From positions 61,568,638-61,632,637 of the forward strand of contig CM060177.1 of the NCBI GenBank assembly GCA_030549775.1: a DNA stretch of 64,000 nt, given 5' to 3'. Source of the DNA: Tamarix chinensis. Its lineage: Eukaryota; Streptophyta; Magnoliopsida; Caryophyllales; Tamaricaceae. The position numbers and the translations under genes are program-made. Below, one piece after another: positions 10,621 through 22,488 of the stretch (positions within the stretch are counted from its first letter, which is position 1; the number at the start of each line of letters is the position of its first letter). The notes beneath the pieces were generated by a model that worked only from the letters and a program-made list of their open reading frames with translations, had not been told where the DNA came from and ran no database searches.

Positions 10621-13600
10621 GGAAACCCATCAATTTGTCTCCACCACATTGTGTTTCTTGCATATTTTATTTTTGAATGTGATACTTTGAATTTCCTTAT
10701 GCATGGATGATGAATTAAGATACTAATATCAATAATTTTACAATATTAATTATTTTTTAATGATGGATTAAAGTTAGGAAAAAATTTAATCCTAGGTTGA
10801 CCTTAACCTAGTATTTTAGCCTTCTTTTGACCACAAAATGATTAGATGGCTAAAAATGGATTTTTTTTTATTGTTGGTATCTTTGTAATAAATCATAATG
10901 ATGACTAATAGATTTCTTATGACTTATATCTTAGCCCATATATGAAAAAATAAGATGGACATATGTGATGGCCTTAAGTTGACCTTATATTAACCTCAAT
11001 TTAAACATATCTATATACAACGACCTACAGTTGTCTATTTTAATAAATGGATGAATAAAATTAGTTAGGTTTGAACTTTAGTGGACCTTCAATTGAACCG
11101 ATACCTTTAGCCTTAGGATTAACTTAGAATATTCTTCGAAGAAAGGTACGACTATGGTTAGGTATTAAATTATGGGTTTGTGATAAGTACATATTTTATG
11201 GAATCAATTGACATATCTTAACCCAAATTTATATATTTTTATAAAAATATACCCCTTTCCTCAAGTTTTTGCAATTGCTTTAGTTTTTTTAGGAAAAGAT
11301 GACATGAAGACAATTTAGGCAAATAACTAAGGAAAAGAAGTGCAATAGGAGAAGCAAACTATAAAGTCTTGAACATTTAGATGTACCATCATGTAATATC
11401 CAAAAAGATAAGTCATGTGTAAAAAAATTAAGACAGGGTAATAAAGGAGAAATGAATAATAATGCCTAATATTTATAAGTAAGATATAAAGGGTGCCCGT
11501 ATTCATAAAATAAAAACCATATGTAATAATCCATCCTAAAATCCTTCAAAATATGTGTAAAGTTATGTTTATATTGAAACAAATTAGTTTTGGTTTTCAA
11601 ATGGGCATGAAATTCTAATAAAAATGTGAATTTTAGGTGTACCAATTGATTGTTTTGCCTAGTTGATCGACTAGTGCACTAGGGAGTTGACATTATTGTT
11701 CTCAACAACCCAGTCGACTGGTTTTCCCAAATCGATTGACTTATTATCCTATGATTTTAGATACATTTCTAATTTTGATTTTAATTTATTTCTAATTTTT
11801 ATGAAAAATTGTGATTGGAGTCCAGTTATGCTAATAAGAATGTTTTAGTGCTCTAGAATTAATTTTACTATAATTAGATCATTACACAATTATAATTATT
11901 TAAAATTTTCCAAAAGACACTTTTGAATCAAGCTTCATATTTTCTCTTCTCCTTGAACTCTCCCTCTCTCTTCTGGCAGCTAGGGCTATGAGATTGACTT
12001 TGTATACCATCTTTTGACTTGCCAATCCACTACCATGACCACACTCAACCCTTACCATCCCATCAAGATAGCCGTCACTTCTTGGTTGTCCATACTCAAC
12101 CTTACAACTCTCATCCCCCTTTCCCCTGAGAATGTTGATGCTGCCTTGCCTCTATATATTTCATTTCTAATCCATTTTATTCCTCACTTAGTGCTCTTGC
12201 TCACTTCTCCCTTCTGTTTGTGGAAAATTTCTTAGCATCATTTCATTTTCCCTCTTATCCTCCCTGATGAGAAAATTAGAGACTTTCTTGATTTTCTCCC
12301 TTATTTATATAAGCATTATGCTCCTTTATTTTCTTCTAATCTTGGTTTTAGTTCTCTATCTCTCCCCTTAAGCAAGAATAATTAAGGTGAGAAAGGTCAA
12401 ATATATTAGCTCTTTTCATGACACACTATTTTTTGAGAAAATGTGGTGTTTTTTGTGCTTCTTCTTATTCTAATTTCTCTTTGATTTTTAATGAATATTT
12501 CAAAGGTAAATTTAATTGTTTTAACTTTGATTCTCTTAGGAATAAAATTTCTACTAGAGAAGCCAAGTAGGATTTTTTGGCTAGAATAATTTCTTTAAGG
12601 TAAGGCATTTTGATCTTTAATCTTTAAAGTGTGGTCAATTGGTTCCTCGGACGTATCAACTGGTTAAGCAAGCAACCTAATGGTTAAAGCTTTAGCTCGA
12701 TTAGTCATGAGATTAGTGGATTGGTTTGATAAAGTAGTTGACTAGTTTTGATGAAAAATTAATTATTTTGTCAAAACGATTGACTTGTGTCCCTACATAC
12801 CAAAATGGTTTAGTCTTTGCCTAAACCCATCCACTAGTTGGACCAAAGCAGTCGATTGGTTTGTCAAAACCATGGACTAGTGTCCCTATAAACTAAAATG
12901 GTTTGGTCTTTGCTTAAACCCATCAACCAGTTGGGCCAAACCAATCGAATAGTTTCTATGACTAGTAGATTGGTTTGTCAACACCATCAACTAGTTTCTC
13001 TACAAGCCATAATGGATTGGTCTTTACTTAGACGAATTGTCCATTTGGACTAAACTAGTCGACTGTTTCCCATGAACACTTTATTAGTGAGGCCAACTAG
13101 TCGATTGGTTCTCTAGTATTATTTTTGGTTAGGTCTGGTATGACCAGACCAATCGACTGGTCTAAAAAACCAAACGACTAGCCCGGCTAGAAGTTGATTG
13201 GTTTATTATAATTTGTTATGTTTCTCTTGGGCCTTTTGTGTTGATACCTCTATGTATTTACACCATTTTAATTATGTCTTCAACTATGATTGATGTTATT
13301 TAACAAAATTCATCATGATGGTATTTGAGACTTAGATTTGGTTAAGTTTGGTGTCATCTCTAAACATTAGATTAGTGGCCTTGATGATTTGTGATATGTT
13401 TGATGTTAGTACTTGGAAACACCCAAATGGTGGCTTTAATACCCTGTGTTACGTTTGGTGTTATCATTTGGAATCACCTAATTTTGTTAAATAATGAAAT
13501 TTAATTATGTCTGGTTCTATCACTTGAAAACACTCAATTTTTTTAAATAATTAAATTTAATTGTGTTTGGTCTTATCACTTGAAAACACCCAATTTCGTT

Positions 13601-13689
13601 ATGTATGGGTTTTATTGTAATTTGTGATATCACTTTAAAATATAAATTAATAGTTTAAGATTTCGTTTGAGCCTTTTCCTCTAGCTCTA

Positions 13690-14160
13690 GGGGTAGCTAG
13701 CGAGAGTCAGTGGGCGGGTCACCCTTGGTTATATTTTTTTCACTCGGTACCTATTTTCTTCTCTACTAGGTTGTGTTCGATATGGGTTATGTGCATATCT
13801 TCAAGGTATAGGATTATACTATTATAAGCTCGCATGGTATCTATGTCAAGTTCAGATAGGTGAGGTATCCCTTTGCAAGTCCCCTAGCACTTCATATTAT
13901 CCATTGCTTAGGCGGGTATGGTATCCCAACTTTTTAGGCCCCACAATGAAGACATTCAAGGTGTGATGAGTGAGGTATGCCAATACAAGCCCCTTTGGTG
14001 TACTTCAACCACATATGGTGGATGTAGTATCTCAATTTGTGGCAGGTGCACTCGATGTATGGTCGGTGTGGTATTGCCGAAGAAAGCACCTTCGATGTAT
14101 CCTAACCTTGTGTGCCGGGTGTGATATCCCACAGTGATTATTTGTGGTGCCATAACTTTC
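13690..14160 (+). repeat. Tandem array of LTR-B (about 65-bp units)
   Basis: Degenerate units contain ggtgtggtatcccaa..caagcccctt..gatgta. The reversed equivalent lies at 45790-46110 in the LTR-B at 45001-58345, and a weaker one near 5330-5480. Its position matches that of the ccggtccaccgg arrays in LTR-A. Confidence 0.65.
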
Positions 14161-14816
14161 ATTCATGTTGGCAAACTAGGTGTGGTCAAATGAACTATCT
14201 TTTTAATTAGAATTTATGTGGTCATTGAAGGAAGAATTCTAATTTGGTATATATTATATGGATTGTGCATATTTACCGTATTCTATACTTCCATGATTTC
14301 CATGCAAGCATGTATTATTGTACTACTACTTGAGAATTAAGTGTTGAGCTATACCGTTATGATATTACCATGCTATTATGTGACTTCATTGTACTACATG
14401 AGCCTTATTATATTTTAGGTATTATTTTTTACTAGTATTTCATTGTACTGATATTGAGCATGTGTAGTTACAATAGTGATCTAGTCCGAGGAACAAAGGA
14501 AGATTTGTAAGTTTACAAATCTTAGTCAGAGTATGGTGAAAGTGATGACATGGGCCATTAGCTTACCATTGCTTGGGTTTGGTGGTTATATATATGCCTA
14601 AGAATTAGGCTAACTAGTTATAAGTATTTTACCCACTATGTTCGATAAGTTTTTGTATTTTCAGTTATTTAAACTCTTCAATCAATTTCTTGTACTTGGT
14701 TTTGTAAAACTATCACTCTCATTCCACATCTAATATTGCTCTCACCATTATTATCTGGTATAGTCACAATAATGTCACAAGCATTTATCTTTTATTTATT
14801 GTTCCATTTTGCCTTG

Positions 14817-14863
14817 CATCAATCATGGGTTAGGTGATGATCACACCTCTCTCATGGTTGATG
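14817..14863 (+). other. Stem-loop near the LTR-B 3' end
   Basis: The arms catcaatcatg and catggttgatg pair over 11 bp with one G-U. It lies 92 bp before the LTR end. The LTR-B at 45001 has attag-ccatg (45086-45095) and cataccta-at (45121-45130), which pair the same way on the minus strand with different bases. Confidence 0.55.
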
Positions 14864-16095
14864 TAATAGTAATATTCCCTGATTTTGTTTTTCAAATGCT
14901 TCCTCATTGTCTGAAAAATAAAATTTTTTGTTTTAAAAATATTGGGGGTGTTACACCATATTTCATTGTTTTCCTCATTTAGGCTTCATTGTCTCATCTC
15001 ATGTGCAAATCTATAAGGAAAAAATGGGTACCCCGTATTTACTAATACATACCGTATTTTTTCCATATTTTAGATCTAATTCATATGACCTTTTTGTATA
15101 TATATATAACATATGTTAGCTCAAATAGAAAATCAAGAGTACCATCACTAGATCTTGGACTTTATTTTCAATATTTCTAAATCATTAGGGTTCTTTTATT
15201 AAATTTAGTTAGTTCATTATTGTAATTGAAAGATTAGAGATTATACGATTTTACAATTTTACAATCTCCTAAAGTCTTTCTTCCCCTTTATCTCATTTAT
15301 TTCACACTTTTTATTGTGTTTAATGCAAATCTTGTTATTAGTTTTATTGACTGAGCTTGTGATTTTGTGTTGTTAATTTAATCTTTGTTGTTTTATTTCA
15401 ACATGTTGATTAAATTTATGATTTTTACGTGTTTAGGTTATGTATTTTTTGATTTTGTCAATATGCTAGGCTATATTAGTATGAGGTAGGAGAATAATTG
15501 AATGTTATTAGATAATTAATGTGTATTAGACATACTTATTTTCTATATTTTTGGTTATATTAATAAACTAATTTTAATAATCATCGATCCAAGATTAGGG
15601 ATTTATTATCTACATTGGAAACCTAGTTCATTTAAGTGCTAGTTATTTGCTAGAATAGTATAGTTAATCAGTAATCATTTACATATACATCCTCAAGTAT
15701 CAAATAGGTTATTGATTTAATTTATGTTTATTGATCTTTAGAACTACATAATTCAAGCTAACTGTCATTAGTATTCTTGTTATCTGCTCCTTAATTGTTA
15801 ATGCTGCCATTAATTATATCTAGATATCATATCCTAGGTTAGTAATTAGTTAGGTAATAAATCATAAGCTAACCATGATTTATTTTCATAAGGAGATGCT
15901 AGGAGGCTGTAGTGTTAGTTTTTATTCTTTTTCATTATTAGTGGTTAATTTTCCTAAATTGTTAATTAGGTGATTTTATTTGATAGTAAAAATCTAGGAA
16001 TTAAATTATAGTCTTTGTGGGATTCACCCCCACTCAGTGCTTACTATTTGTGTTTGTGTTTTGGGTTCAATTTGGTGTGTCTACAACAACAAACC

Positions 16096-16880
16096 AAAAT
16101 TGATGCCATTGCCCAAGACTAGCAACTTTAATTCTTATTTCTATAAGCAGTTTTATGTATTTATTTATTTATCTCTTCTTTTAATTACAACATATTTTTG
16201 TCTTCTTATGCATGTCCAATAGGAATCTTCTTTTGAAAGCATTTTCTAGATAAAACAGACATTGACTCATTCAATCAAAGGATCCTAATTATTCCTCTCT
16301 GGTGACGATCAGAACTCGAAGAGTACTAGAATACCTTCATATTATTCCTTTGTCTCTAAGTGATAATGCATCATCATCTAAAGATAAAATTTAAGATAAT
16401 TTAGGGAAATTATTGAATAATTGATGGTGAAATAAACTTTGAAGAAGCCTGCAGCTCCTCATTTTAGCCCTAATCTCCTTTGCATTAATTATCCTGATGA
16501 ACACGATGAGTGTGAGATTAGATATAGGCCAATACATGTGCTTCCTATTTGCATAGTTTTTGAGATACTAACTCTCCTAGATTAAGCTCCATTACTAATT
16601 TTAACAAATTTCTTAAAGAACTTCATATAGCCTATCTTTATGTGAAACTAGGAGGGGTGAGTGTAAATCAACTTAAATTAAAAGCCTCCCCTTTTGTTTT
16701 AACTGATGCTACTAAGGAGTAGTTATATGATTTGCCTGTTGGATTTGTTAATACATAAGTCGCCAGGAGAAAACACATAAGATTTTCTATGCTTATTTGC
16801 TTGAGCTTTATACTTGGCGTTGGCCTTTTCAATATTATATTTGATTTTCTCATGAAGTTATTGAAAAAAATTGTATTATA
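16096..16880 (+). pseudogene. Decayed Tat/Athila gag
   Basis: The region follows the Tat/Athila LTR and primer site. The recognisable part is about 16597-16770 on the plus strand, where one frame gives a stretch like the retrotransposon capsid domain: residues read LKLKASPFVLTDATKE, then a stop, then LYDLPVGF. In intact relatives this block reads ...AFPFSL.D.AK.WLY.LP. Upstream (about 16480-16540) a frame gives YPDEHDECEIRYRPI, which fits the N-terminal part. Stops at TAG and TAA and frameshifts disable it. It ends at the junction with the reversed CRM-like integrase near 16880 with no LTR between. Confidence 0.65.
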
Positions 16881-16897
16881 TCTTTAGCTTTATAATT

Positions 16898-17639
16898 TTA
16901 CGTTTCACCTTTTTTCAATATAATCATGTTAATAGGCATGTGGGGATTCACTCCATACACCACCTCAAATGGACTAGTTTGAGTTGTATTAGAAGGACTA
17001 CAATTATAAGCAAAGTCTGCATGAGCTAACTTAACATCCCAATCTTTTATACTTTTATTAACTAAACCTCTTAATAATGTACCAAGAGTTCTATTAGTTA
17101 CCTCAGTTTGATCATCAGTTTGGGGATGATGTGAAGTACTAAATAACAATTTAGTACCAAGCATATGCCATAAAGTTTTCCATAAATAAATCATAAACTT
17201 GACATCCCGATCAGAAACTATGCTTTTAGGTATTCCATGAAGTTTAAAAATCTCTCTAAAATACAAATCAACAACATGCGTGGCATCATCGGTTTTATTA
17301 CATGGAATAAAATGAGCAATTTTAGAAAACAATCTACTACTATAAGAATAGAATCTTTACCATGTTGTGTTCTTAGTACCCTAGGATAAAGTCCATACTA
17401 ACTCCTTCCCATGGTTTATCAGGAACGGGTAAAGGTGTGTATAAGCCTTTATGAAAGTAACTTTTACTTTTTTGACACGTAAAACATCTACTTATCATGG
17501 CTTGTACATGTTTAACCATTCTTGGCCAATAGACATTTTCTTGTAATAATTCCATAGTTTTGTGTATACCAAAATGTCCCACCATGCTACCTTCATGTAT
17601 TTCCTTGATAAGCAAGTCTCTAATACTAGATCTAGGAAT
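16898..17639 (-). pseudogene. CRM-like integrase (broken)
   Basis: Two frames cover it. The first (17615-17373) holds the HHCC zinc finger (H7, H14, C44, C47 of the 80-residue frame) and ends at the first core aspartate (VSMDF). The second (17332-16898) carries D41 in VSDRD and E77 in TDDQTEV, giving the D-35-E spacing of retroviral-type integrases. Together they would join element cDNA to the genome. A frameshift between 17373 and 17332 separates them. The sequence ends soon after PFEVVYG, so the C-terminal DNA-binding and chromodomain parts are absent. Confidence 0.85.
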
Positions 17640-18149
17640 TCAAAGTTTAATTAGTCTAAACAAAAATCCATCTTGTATGACATAATTTCCATGGTATCCA
17701 ATTTCTTTACATGCACTAAACATGTCCTTAAAATCTTCATCATTAGGATATAAGTCTCTAATCATTTCCAAACCTAAGATTTTCGCATCCATCTAAACAA
17801 GTAATGTAGACCTACAAGAAAGAGCATCACCAACTATATTTTCTTTACCGTGTATGTTTGACAGAGAACACGAAGGATTGTAAGAAATTTACCCATTTTG
17901 CATGTCTTGGATTAACTTTCTTTTGACTATGTAAGTATTTTAATTTTTCATGATCTGAATGTAACAGAAAGGGTTTTGGTCTTAGATAATGACTCCATGT
18001 CTCTAGACTCCGTATAATGGCAAACAATCCTTCTCATAAGTCGAATAGTTAAGCTTGGCTCCATTCAACTTTTCAGAGAAAAATGCTATAGGTTTCTTTT
18101 CTTGGGAAAGTACTCCTCTTATTCTAACTCCACTAGCATCACAAGTCAC
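17640..18149 (-). pseudogene. CRM-like RNase H and linker (broken)
   Basis: This continues directly from RT after a single TAA: VTCDASGVRIRGVLSQ, then KPIAFFSEKLNGAKLNYSTY, then after a frameshift near 18030 ETWSHYLRPKPF, HSDHEKLKYL and PRHAKWVNFLQSF. This is the gypsy RNase H domain, which removes the RNA strand during reverse transcription; the D of TCDAS and the D of HSDHE are visible. The linker towards the integrase follows with further breaks. Confidence 0.8.
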
Positions 18150-19289
18150 TTAAAAAAGAAGGTTAAAGTTGGGTAAGGATAGAATAGGGGCATGACAAAG
18201 TTTATCTTTTAGGGTTTCAAAGGCTTGAGTAGCTTCTTGTCCCCAATAAAATTCACCATTTTTCATGATTTGAGTAATAGGTGTAGCTATAGTAGAAAAA
18301 TCCTTAATGAATCTTCTATAAAAACTAGCTAATCCATGAAACCTTCTCACATCATGAACATTCTTAGGGATAGGCCATTCTTTTATAGCCCTAATCTTAT
18401 TAGGATATACTTTAATACCTTCTCCACTAATAATATAGCCTAGGAAAACTACACTTGGAAGCATAAAATCACATTTCTCAAGTTTTCCATATAGTTGATC
18501 TTTCCTTAGCTCACCAAATAATTTATTCAAATGCACTAGATGATCATAACTATTTTTGCTATACACAATAATATCATCCAAATATGCAACAATGAAATGA
18601 CCAAGGAAAGGTCGGAGAACTTCATTCATAAGTCTCATAAACGAGCTAGGTGCATTATATAACCCAAATGGCATAACCATCCACTCATAGAGACCATATT
18701 TTGTTTTAAAAGAAGTTTTCCATTCATCTCCATCTCTAATCCTTAATTGATGATATCCACTTCTCAAATCAGTTTTGGAAAATACATGTGCTCCACAAAG
18801 TTCTTCAAGAGTATCATCTAATCTAGGCATAGGAAATCTATATTTGATAGTAATATTATTCATAGCCCTAGAATCTATGCACATACGCCAAGTACCATCC
18901 TTTTTAGGCATTAGTAAAGCAGGAACACTATAAGGACTCATACTTTCTCTTACAAATCCTTTATCCATAAGTTCTTGTATTTGTTTTAGTAATTCCTTAG
19001 GTTCTTCTAGGTTACATCTATAAGCCGGTTTATTAGGAATAGGCATACTAGGAACAAGATCAATAGGATGTTCTATACCTCTTTTAGGTGGTAATCCAGG
19101 AGGTAAGTCATCAGGAAATACATCATTATACTCATCAAGAAACTTAATTAGATTAGGATTTTCAAGTTTTTGTTTTTCAGGTTTAGAATCTTTAGAAACT
19201 AAAGCACAACAAATTCTTTCTTCTTTTATACATTTTTCCATAGCCTTTTCATGTAAAAATAATCTCTTTTTATCATCACTCAAGGGCAT
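18150..19289 (-). pseudogene. CRM-like reverse transcriptase
   Basis: A 379-residue open frame is the longest in the window. An N-terminal connector ([11 protein letters not shown] near residue 58) is followed by the RT domain, about residues 85-330. All three catalytic aspartates are visible: D174 in [12 protein letters not shown], and D238 and D239 in [10 protein letters not shown]. The thumb reads FLGYI..GI..YP.KI.AI..WP.P, and the frame runs into RNase H. The methionine at 19289 is only where the frame opens; RT-like coding continues upstream and would have come from a polyprotein. It is separated from the protease frame by a shift at or near a run of eight T at 19325-19333. Confidence 0.9.
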
Positions 19290-19497
19290 ATGATCATATA
19301 AAGAAGGTGTGAGCCTATATAATTGTTTTTTTTACCACATATTCATTAGTTACCCCATCATGATTTTCTTTTCTATCAAATTGCCATGGTCTACCCAAAA
19401 TTAATCCGCAAGCATCCATAGATAAGACATCACATAGAACTTCATCATGATAGTCTCTAATAGAAAATGTGACTAAAGCTCTTTTGTTTACTTTAGC

Positions 19498-19749
19498 TCA
19501 TTTATCCTTATTTAACCATTGTAAAGAATAGGGTCTAGGATGATTAGTAGTTTTCAAACCAAGCTTCTTAACCATTTCCTCACTAGCAACATTAGTACAT
19601 GAACCAATATCAATTATGAGTTTACAAACCATGTCACCTATTTTACACTTATTTTTAAACATCTTTTCTCTTTGAGTAGGTGTAATACTATGTTGTATTT
19701 GTAAAACTCTTTGAATTACAAAGCATGGGTCTCCTTCTTCTTCTTCCAT
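19498..19749 (-). pseudogene. CRM-like aspartic protease
   Basis: The 83-residue frame includes CFVIQRVL.IQ near its start and LIIDIGSCTNVAS at about residues 45-56, which is the retroelement protease active-site region that would cleave the polyprotein. D47 is present, but the following residue is I where the family has G or S, so activity is doubtful. It is in the same frame as gag (19840-20889), which fits one gag-pro polyprotein. A stop follows at 19498 and RT is in another frame. Confidence 0.8.
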
Positions 19750-19839
19750 AGTTAATATTTCATTAGGAGATTCAACTTATAATTCATCATCATCACTATA
19801 TGGTTCCATGTTTTATATTTCATGTAAGGTTAAGGCTCT

Positions 19840-20889
19840 TTGGTTAGGACAATCTCTAGAAAAATGTCCATATCCTTCACATTTGAAACATTGTTTATTT
19901 TCCATTTCAACCACCTTATTTTTACCTTTATCATCTTTGTTATTCTTTTTATTATATGAAAATGTTGATTTAGGTGTAAAGGTGTTAAACTAGGGTTTAG
20001 TTGAAGTAGAAGCATTATAATTAACATAGGCTTTTATTGATTTGGTTTTTCTTTCAATTTTCATAGCCAATTTTATCAAGTCATCAAGAGAGTCATAAGA
20101 GTACATATCCACTTTGTATCTTATTAAATTATTCAAGCCACCTAAGTATCTAGCACATTTTTGTTCCTTTCTTTCATGAACATCACAAATAACGGCTAGT
20201 CTTTCAAATTCTCTAGTGTATTCTTCTACACTAAATAAGCCTTCCCTTAGAGTAGTCATTTTAACATACATATATTATTCATACTCCCTAGGCACAAATT
20301 TCTTTCTTAAGTGCTTTTTAATTTTTTCCCAAGATTTTATTTTAGACTTCTCTTGACTTTCTCTTGTTCGCTTTAAATTATCATACCAAATTCGAGAAAA
20401 CTTTTTGAACTTTAGTGTAGCTAATTTGCACTTTCTATCATCATCATATTGTCTAAATTAAAAAATAGCCTCAATATCATGCAACCATTCAAAAAATGAT
20501 TCCACATTCAAACCACCATAAAATTCAGGAAGGTCAAGTTTAATACCTTGATCTTCATGGTGTGCATTTCTTACATGGAATGTAGGTGCTCTTCTTTGGT
20601 TGCTTGAGCTAAAAGAATTTCTTTCTTCTTCTCCATCTTCATGATGAGACAAATTGAAATTTCCACGTCCACTCTTGACATGGTACATAGGCTTCATTCT
20701 CCCTTCCACACTATCATGTGTGGTTTCCATTCGAACTTGCCATGGTTTACACTTCTCTTTGTCGGCCAACTTAGCTTCCACACTTTGGAGTTGATGTTGT
20801 AGTGTCTTTTGAGTTTGTAATTGGGCATCCATGCATGTGGTGAGACTTTTGACGGACTCTACTAGGGCATGAACCTCTTCACTACCCAT
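19840..20889 (-). pseudogene. CRM-like gag (broken)
   Basis: The N-terminal part (20889-20458, 143 codons) has a likely coiled coil (MDAQLQTQKTLQHQLQ) and reads into LDLPEFYGGLNVESFFEWL, the start of the retrotransposon capsid domain. After stops, 20271-19990 resumes in the same frame with SVEEYTREFERL and SLDDLIKLAMKIERK, the capsid C-terminal half. A CCHC zinc knuckle, CFKCEGYGHFSRDC, is encoded near 19890-19849 and is followed by PNQRAL. In an active element these form the particle and bind RNA. Several in-frame stops between about 20457 and 20272 break it. Confidence 0.85.
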
Positions 20890-21685
20890 GGTGAAGGTTG
20901 ACCCACAACCCTACTTGTTGTACACAATATGTTCCTACAACCAAACAAAGCACAAACCAATTGCTAATTCTTAAACAAATGTTAAAAAATACCTGCAGTC
21001 CTTTTTTAGGCACAAAGGAGATCTTTTAGCCCCAAGAATAGCCATTGCACGCAGGTACACACAAAAAAGAGAGGTTATTCTATAAAGGATGTGAAATTCC
21101 TTCACATAAAATCATAAAACATTATTCTGTGTCTTCAACAAATGCTTGTTTTCCAGTGGGAGATTCGTGTTGATGTATTCATAGAAGATGTAGAGGAGAT
21201 CTAGAGGTAGATTATGATGAGAAATGAGTGGAATAAAGGGCCTACAAGTTCCAGGTCTGTTCAAGTGACTGAGGAGTTATCAGGAATTTTGAGACTCTTT
21301 GCTGCTTTCCTTGCTTGTTGTACGAAGGAAAATTGAAAAGGATTTCTACACACTTGATCACTCACAAATGGAGAGTAGAATTCCGTAAGAATGAAGAGCT
21401 GGAGAGGCACAAAAACTCATGGCAAATAGACGACTCAAACTGGTGCACTACTGGGGATGAAGTCCTCGTCGATATTTTATGTGAGAATGTTGGGGAAAAT
21501 GCAACAAGATCGTTGCAAGATTACAAGAACTTCGAGCAAGAACTTCAAGAACAATCAAATAAGTTCATCACGAATCAAGAATTCAAAGAAATGGGTGAGT
21601 AGTCGTGGAGTTCTTGGTGCAACAACACACATGCAACTTCTTTAGGTCTGCAGGTGGTTTCCTGCGTTAGCTTCGAACAATCGAA

Positions 21686-21697
21686 GCTCTGATACCA
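21686..21697 (-). promoter_or_regulatory. tRNA-iMet primer binding site
   Basis: Plus-strand gctctgatacca is the reverse of TGGTATCAGAGC, the classic initiator-tRNA-Met primer site of plant LTR elements. It lies four bases from the 5' LTR, as expected for minus-strand DNA priming. Confidence 0.9.
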
Positions 21698-21701
21698 AAA
21701 A

Positions 21702-22488
21702 TGATGTGGTTTTATCAAAGTAAACGGAAGGTTGGATCCAATATTGTATGAGAAACTATCAACCATGAATTAATGCAAAAGAAACGAGGTGTTAAGGATG
21801 ATTACTGTTGAAGAAATCGAAGGATAAAGATGAAGGTTCGCGGCAGATTTGGAATGTGTTCAATTCTGTCGAGTTGAGTGTTGATGTTGAAGGAGATTGC
21901 CCCGGGCTTCCTTACTCCAAAAATACTCAAAAGGTAGGAATAGAATTTAGCTAACTTTTCTCAAATTTTGATAAAAAAATTATGGTTCATTCTGCGTACA
22001 TTTCATGTGCACAAAGAGGAATATATATAGGGAAGGAAGTAGTCGGTGGTTAGCTAGACTAAACCAGCCGATTATTCCCTCTTAATCCATCCCATTAATC
22101 ATGGTTGAATTAAGCCCATATTAAACTTAATCCAAAGCATAATATCATTGGTTAAATGATACTAAGGATTAATATTACAAATCTATACAATTGACTAAGA
22201 TACATACATGAAATTATATCAATACCCTAACTTGCATAAAATATAATTAGGTTTAGGGTTTACAATAAGTTAATACAAATAATGAATATCATCACTATAT
22301 CTTCTTGTTGTAATGTATCATCCCATGTATGCCATAGCCTTGCATGATTTGAATACTTGTACACATTTAAAGTGTATGAACATCTTCTTCTTGCAAATAT
22401 GTGACATACCTACAAGAATAACTTGAATGTTTTTCAATATCAAGCATATAAGAATTATCAAGAATATTAAACATGATAGGCTCCAACA
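21702..22488 (-). mobile_element. 5' LTR of the CRM-like element
   Basis: The 787-bp LTR begins TGTTGGAGCC (minus strand, at 22488) and ends CCACATCA (21702), next to the primer site. A TATA-like cctatatatattcc (minus strand, near 22020-22033) would serve transcription. No matching 3' LTR is present at the other end (near 16880). The bases outside 22488 (ttaag) cannot be checked as a TSD for that reason. Confidence 0.8.

Larger units (their letters stand above)
3854..11180 (+). mobile_element. LTR-B remnant, split by an LTR-B insertion
   Basis: A decayed LTR start, tataatacccc (TG changed to TA), lies at 3854. The copy runs to 4506, is interrupted by the reversed LTR 4507-9150, and resumes at 9151. 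A pyrimidine-rich block (about 9230-9370) and the cgattggtt repeats (10130-10620) follow, as in other LTR-B copies. It stops at 11180, where the Tat/Athila LTR begins, so its 3' end is missing. About 2.7 kb of LTR sequence remains. No TSD can be assigned. Frame 10099-10314 is only the repeat read as protein. Confidence 0.55.
11522..14955 (+). mobile_element. Solo LTR-B with TSD CCATA
   Basis: A 3,434-bp stretch opens tgtaataatcc and closes attgggggtgttaca, with ccata at 11517-11521 and again at 14956-14960. Layout: cgattggtt-type repeats (11640-11760), a pyrimidine-rich block (11940-12400), more such repeats (12620-13200), a tandem array of about 65-bp units (13690-14160), and a stem-loop (14817-14863) before the end. 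It sits inside a Tat/Athila LTR. ORFs in it (12014-12235, 13918-14124) overlap repeats and are not supported as genes. Confidence 0.88.
11181..16095 (+). mobile_element. Tat/Athila-type LTR, split by an LTR-B
   Basis: The LTR begins tgataagtacatattttatg at 11181 and resumes after the insert at 14956. It has a tatatatata TATA-like stretch near 15100 and ends near 16095. There a run of acaacaaca is followed by ttgatgccattgcccaagac, a mutated form of the tRNA-Asp-like primer site typical of Tat/Athila elements. Without the insert the LTR is about 1.5 kb. A decayed gag follows on the same strand, so this is a 5' LTR. The element is lost after about 16880, so no 3' LTR or outer TSD is seen. Confidence 0.7.
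16898..22488 (-). mobile_element. CRM-like chromovirus, 3'-truncated
   Basis: On the minus strand the order is 5' LTR (22488-21702), primer site (21697-21686), leader of about 0.8 kb, gag, protease, RT, RNase H and integrase. This is the Ty3/gypsy order. RT and integrase wording ([41 protein letters not shown]) is typical of centromere-type (CRM) or closely related chromoviruses. The element stops inside the integrase, before any chromodomain, PPT or 3' LTR, at the junction with a Tat gag. Stops and frameshifts in every domain show it is non-autonomous. Compared with the Tekay copy at 59741-63655 it is much less decayed, so it arrived later. Confidence 0.85.

Noticed and set aside
13690..14160. 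A CRISPR-like or satellite array
   Set aside because: Units are degenerate, lack a constant repeat with unique spacers, and are a fixed internal part of LTR-B in a plant genome.
3854..14955. One long LTR from 3854 to 14955
   Set aside because: The exact ccata repeat at 11517 and 14956, and an LTR start at 11522, show that 14955 closes a separate LTR-B.
21315..21645. Plus-strand frames of 62-95 codons
   Set aside because: They are antisense to the leader of the CRM-like element, between its primer site and gag.
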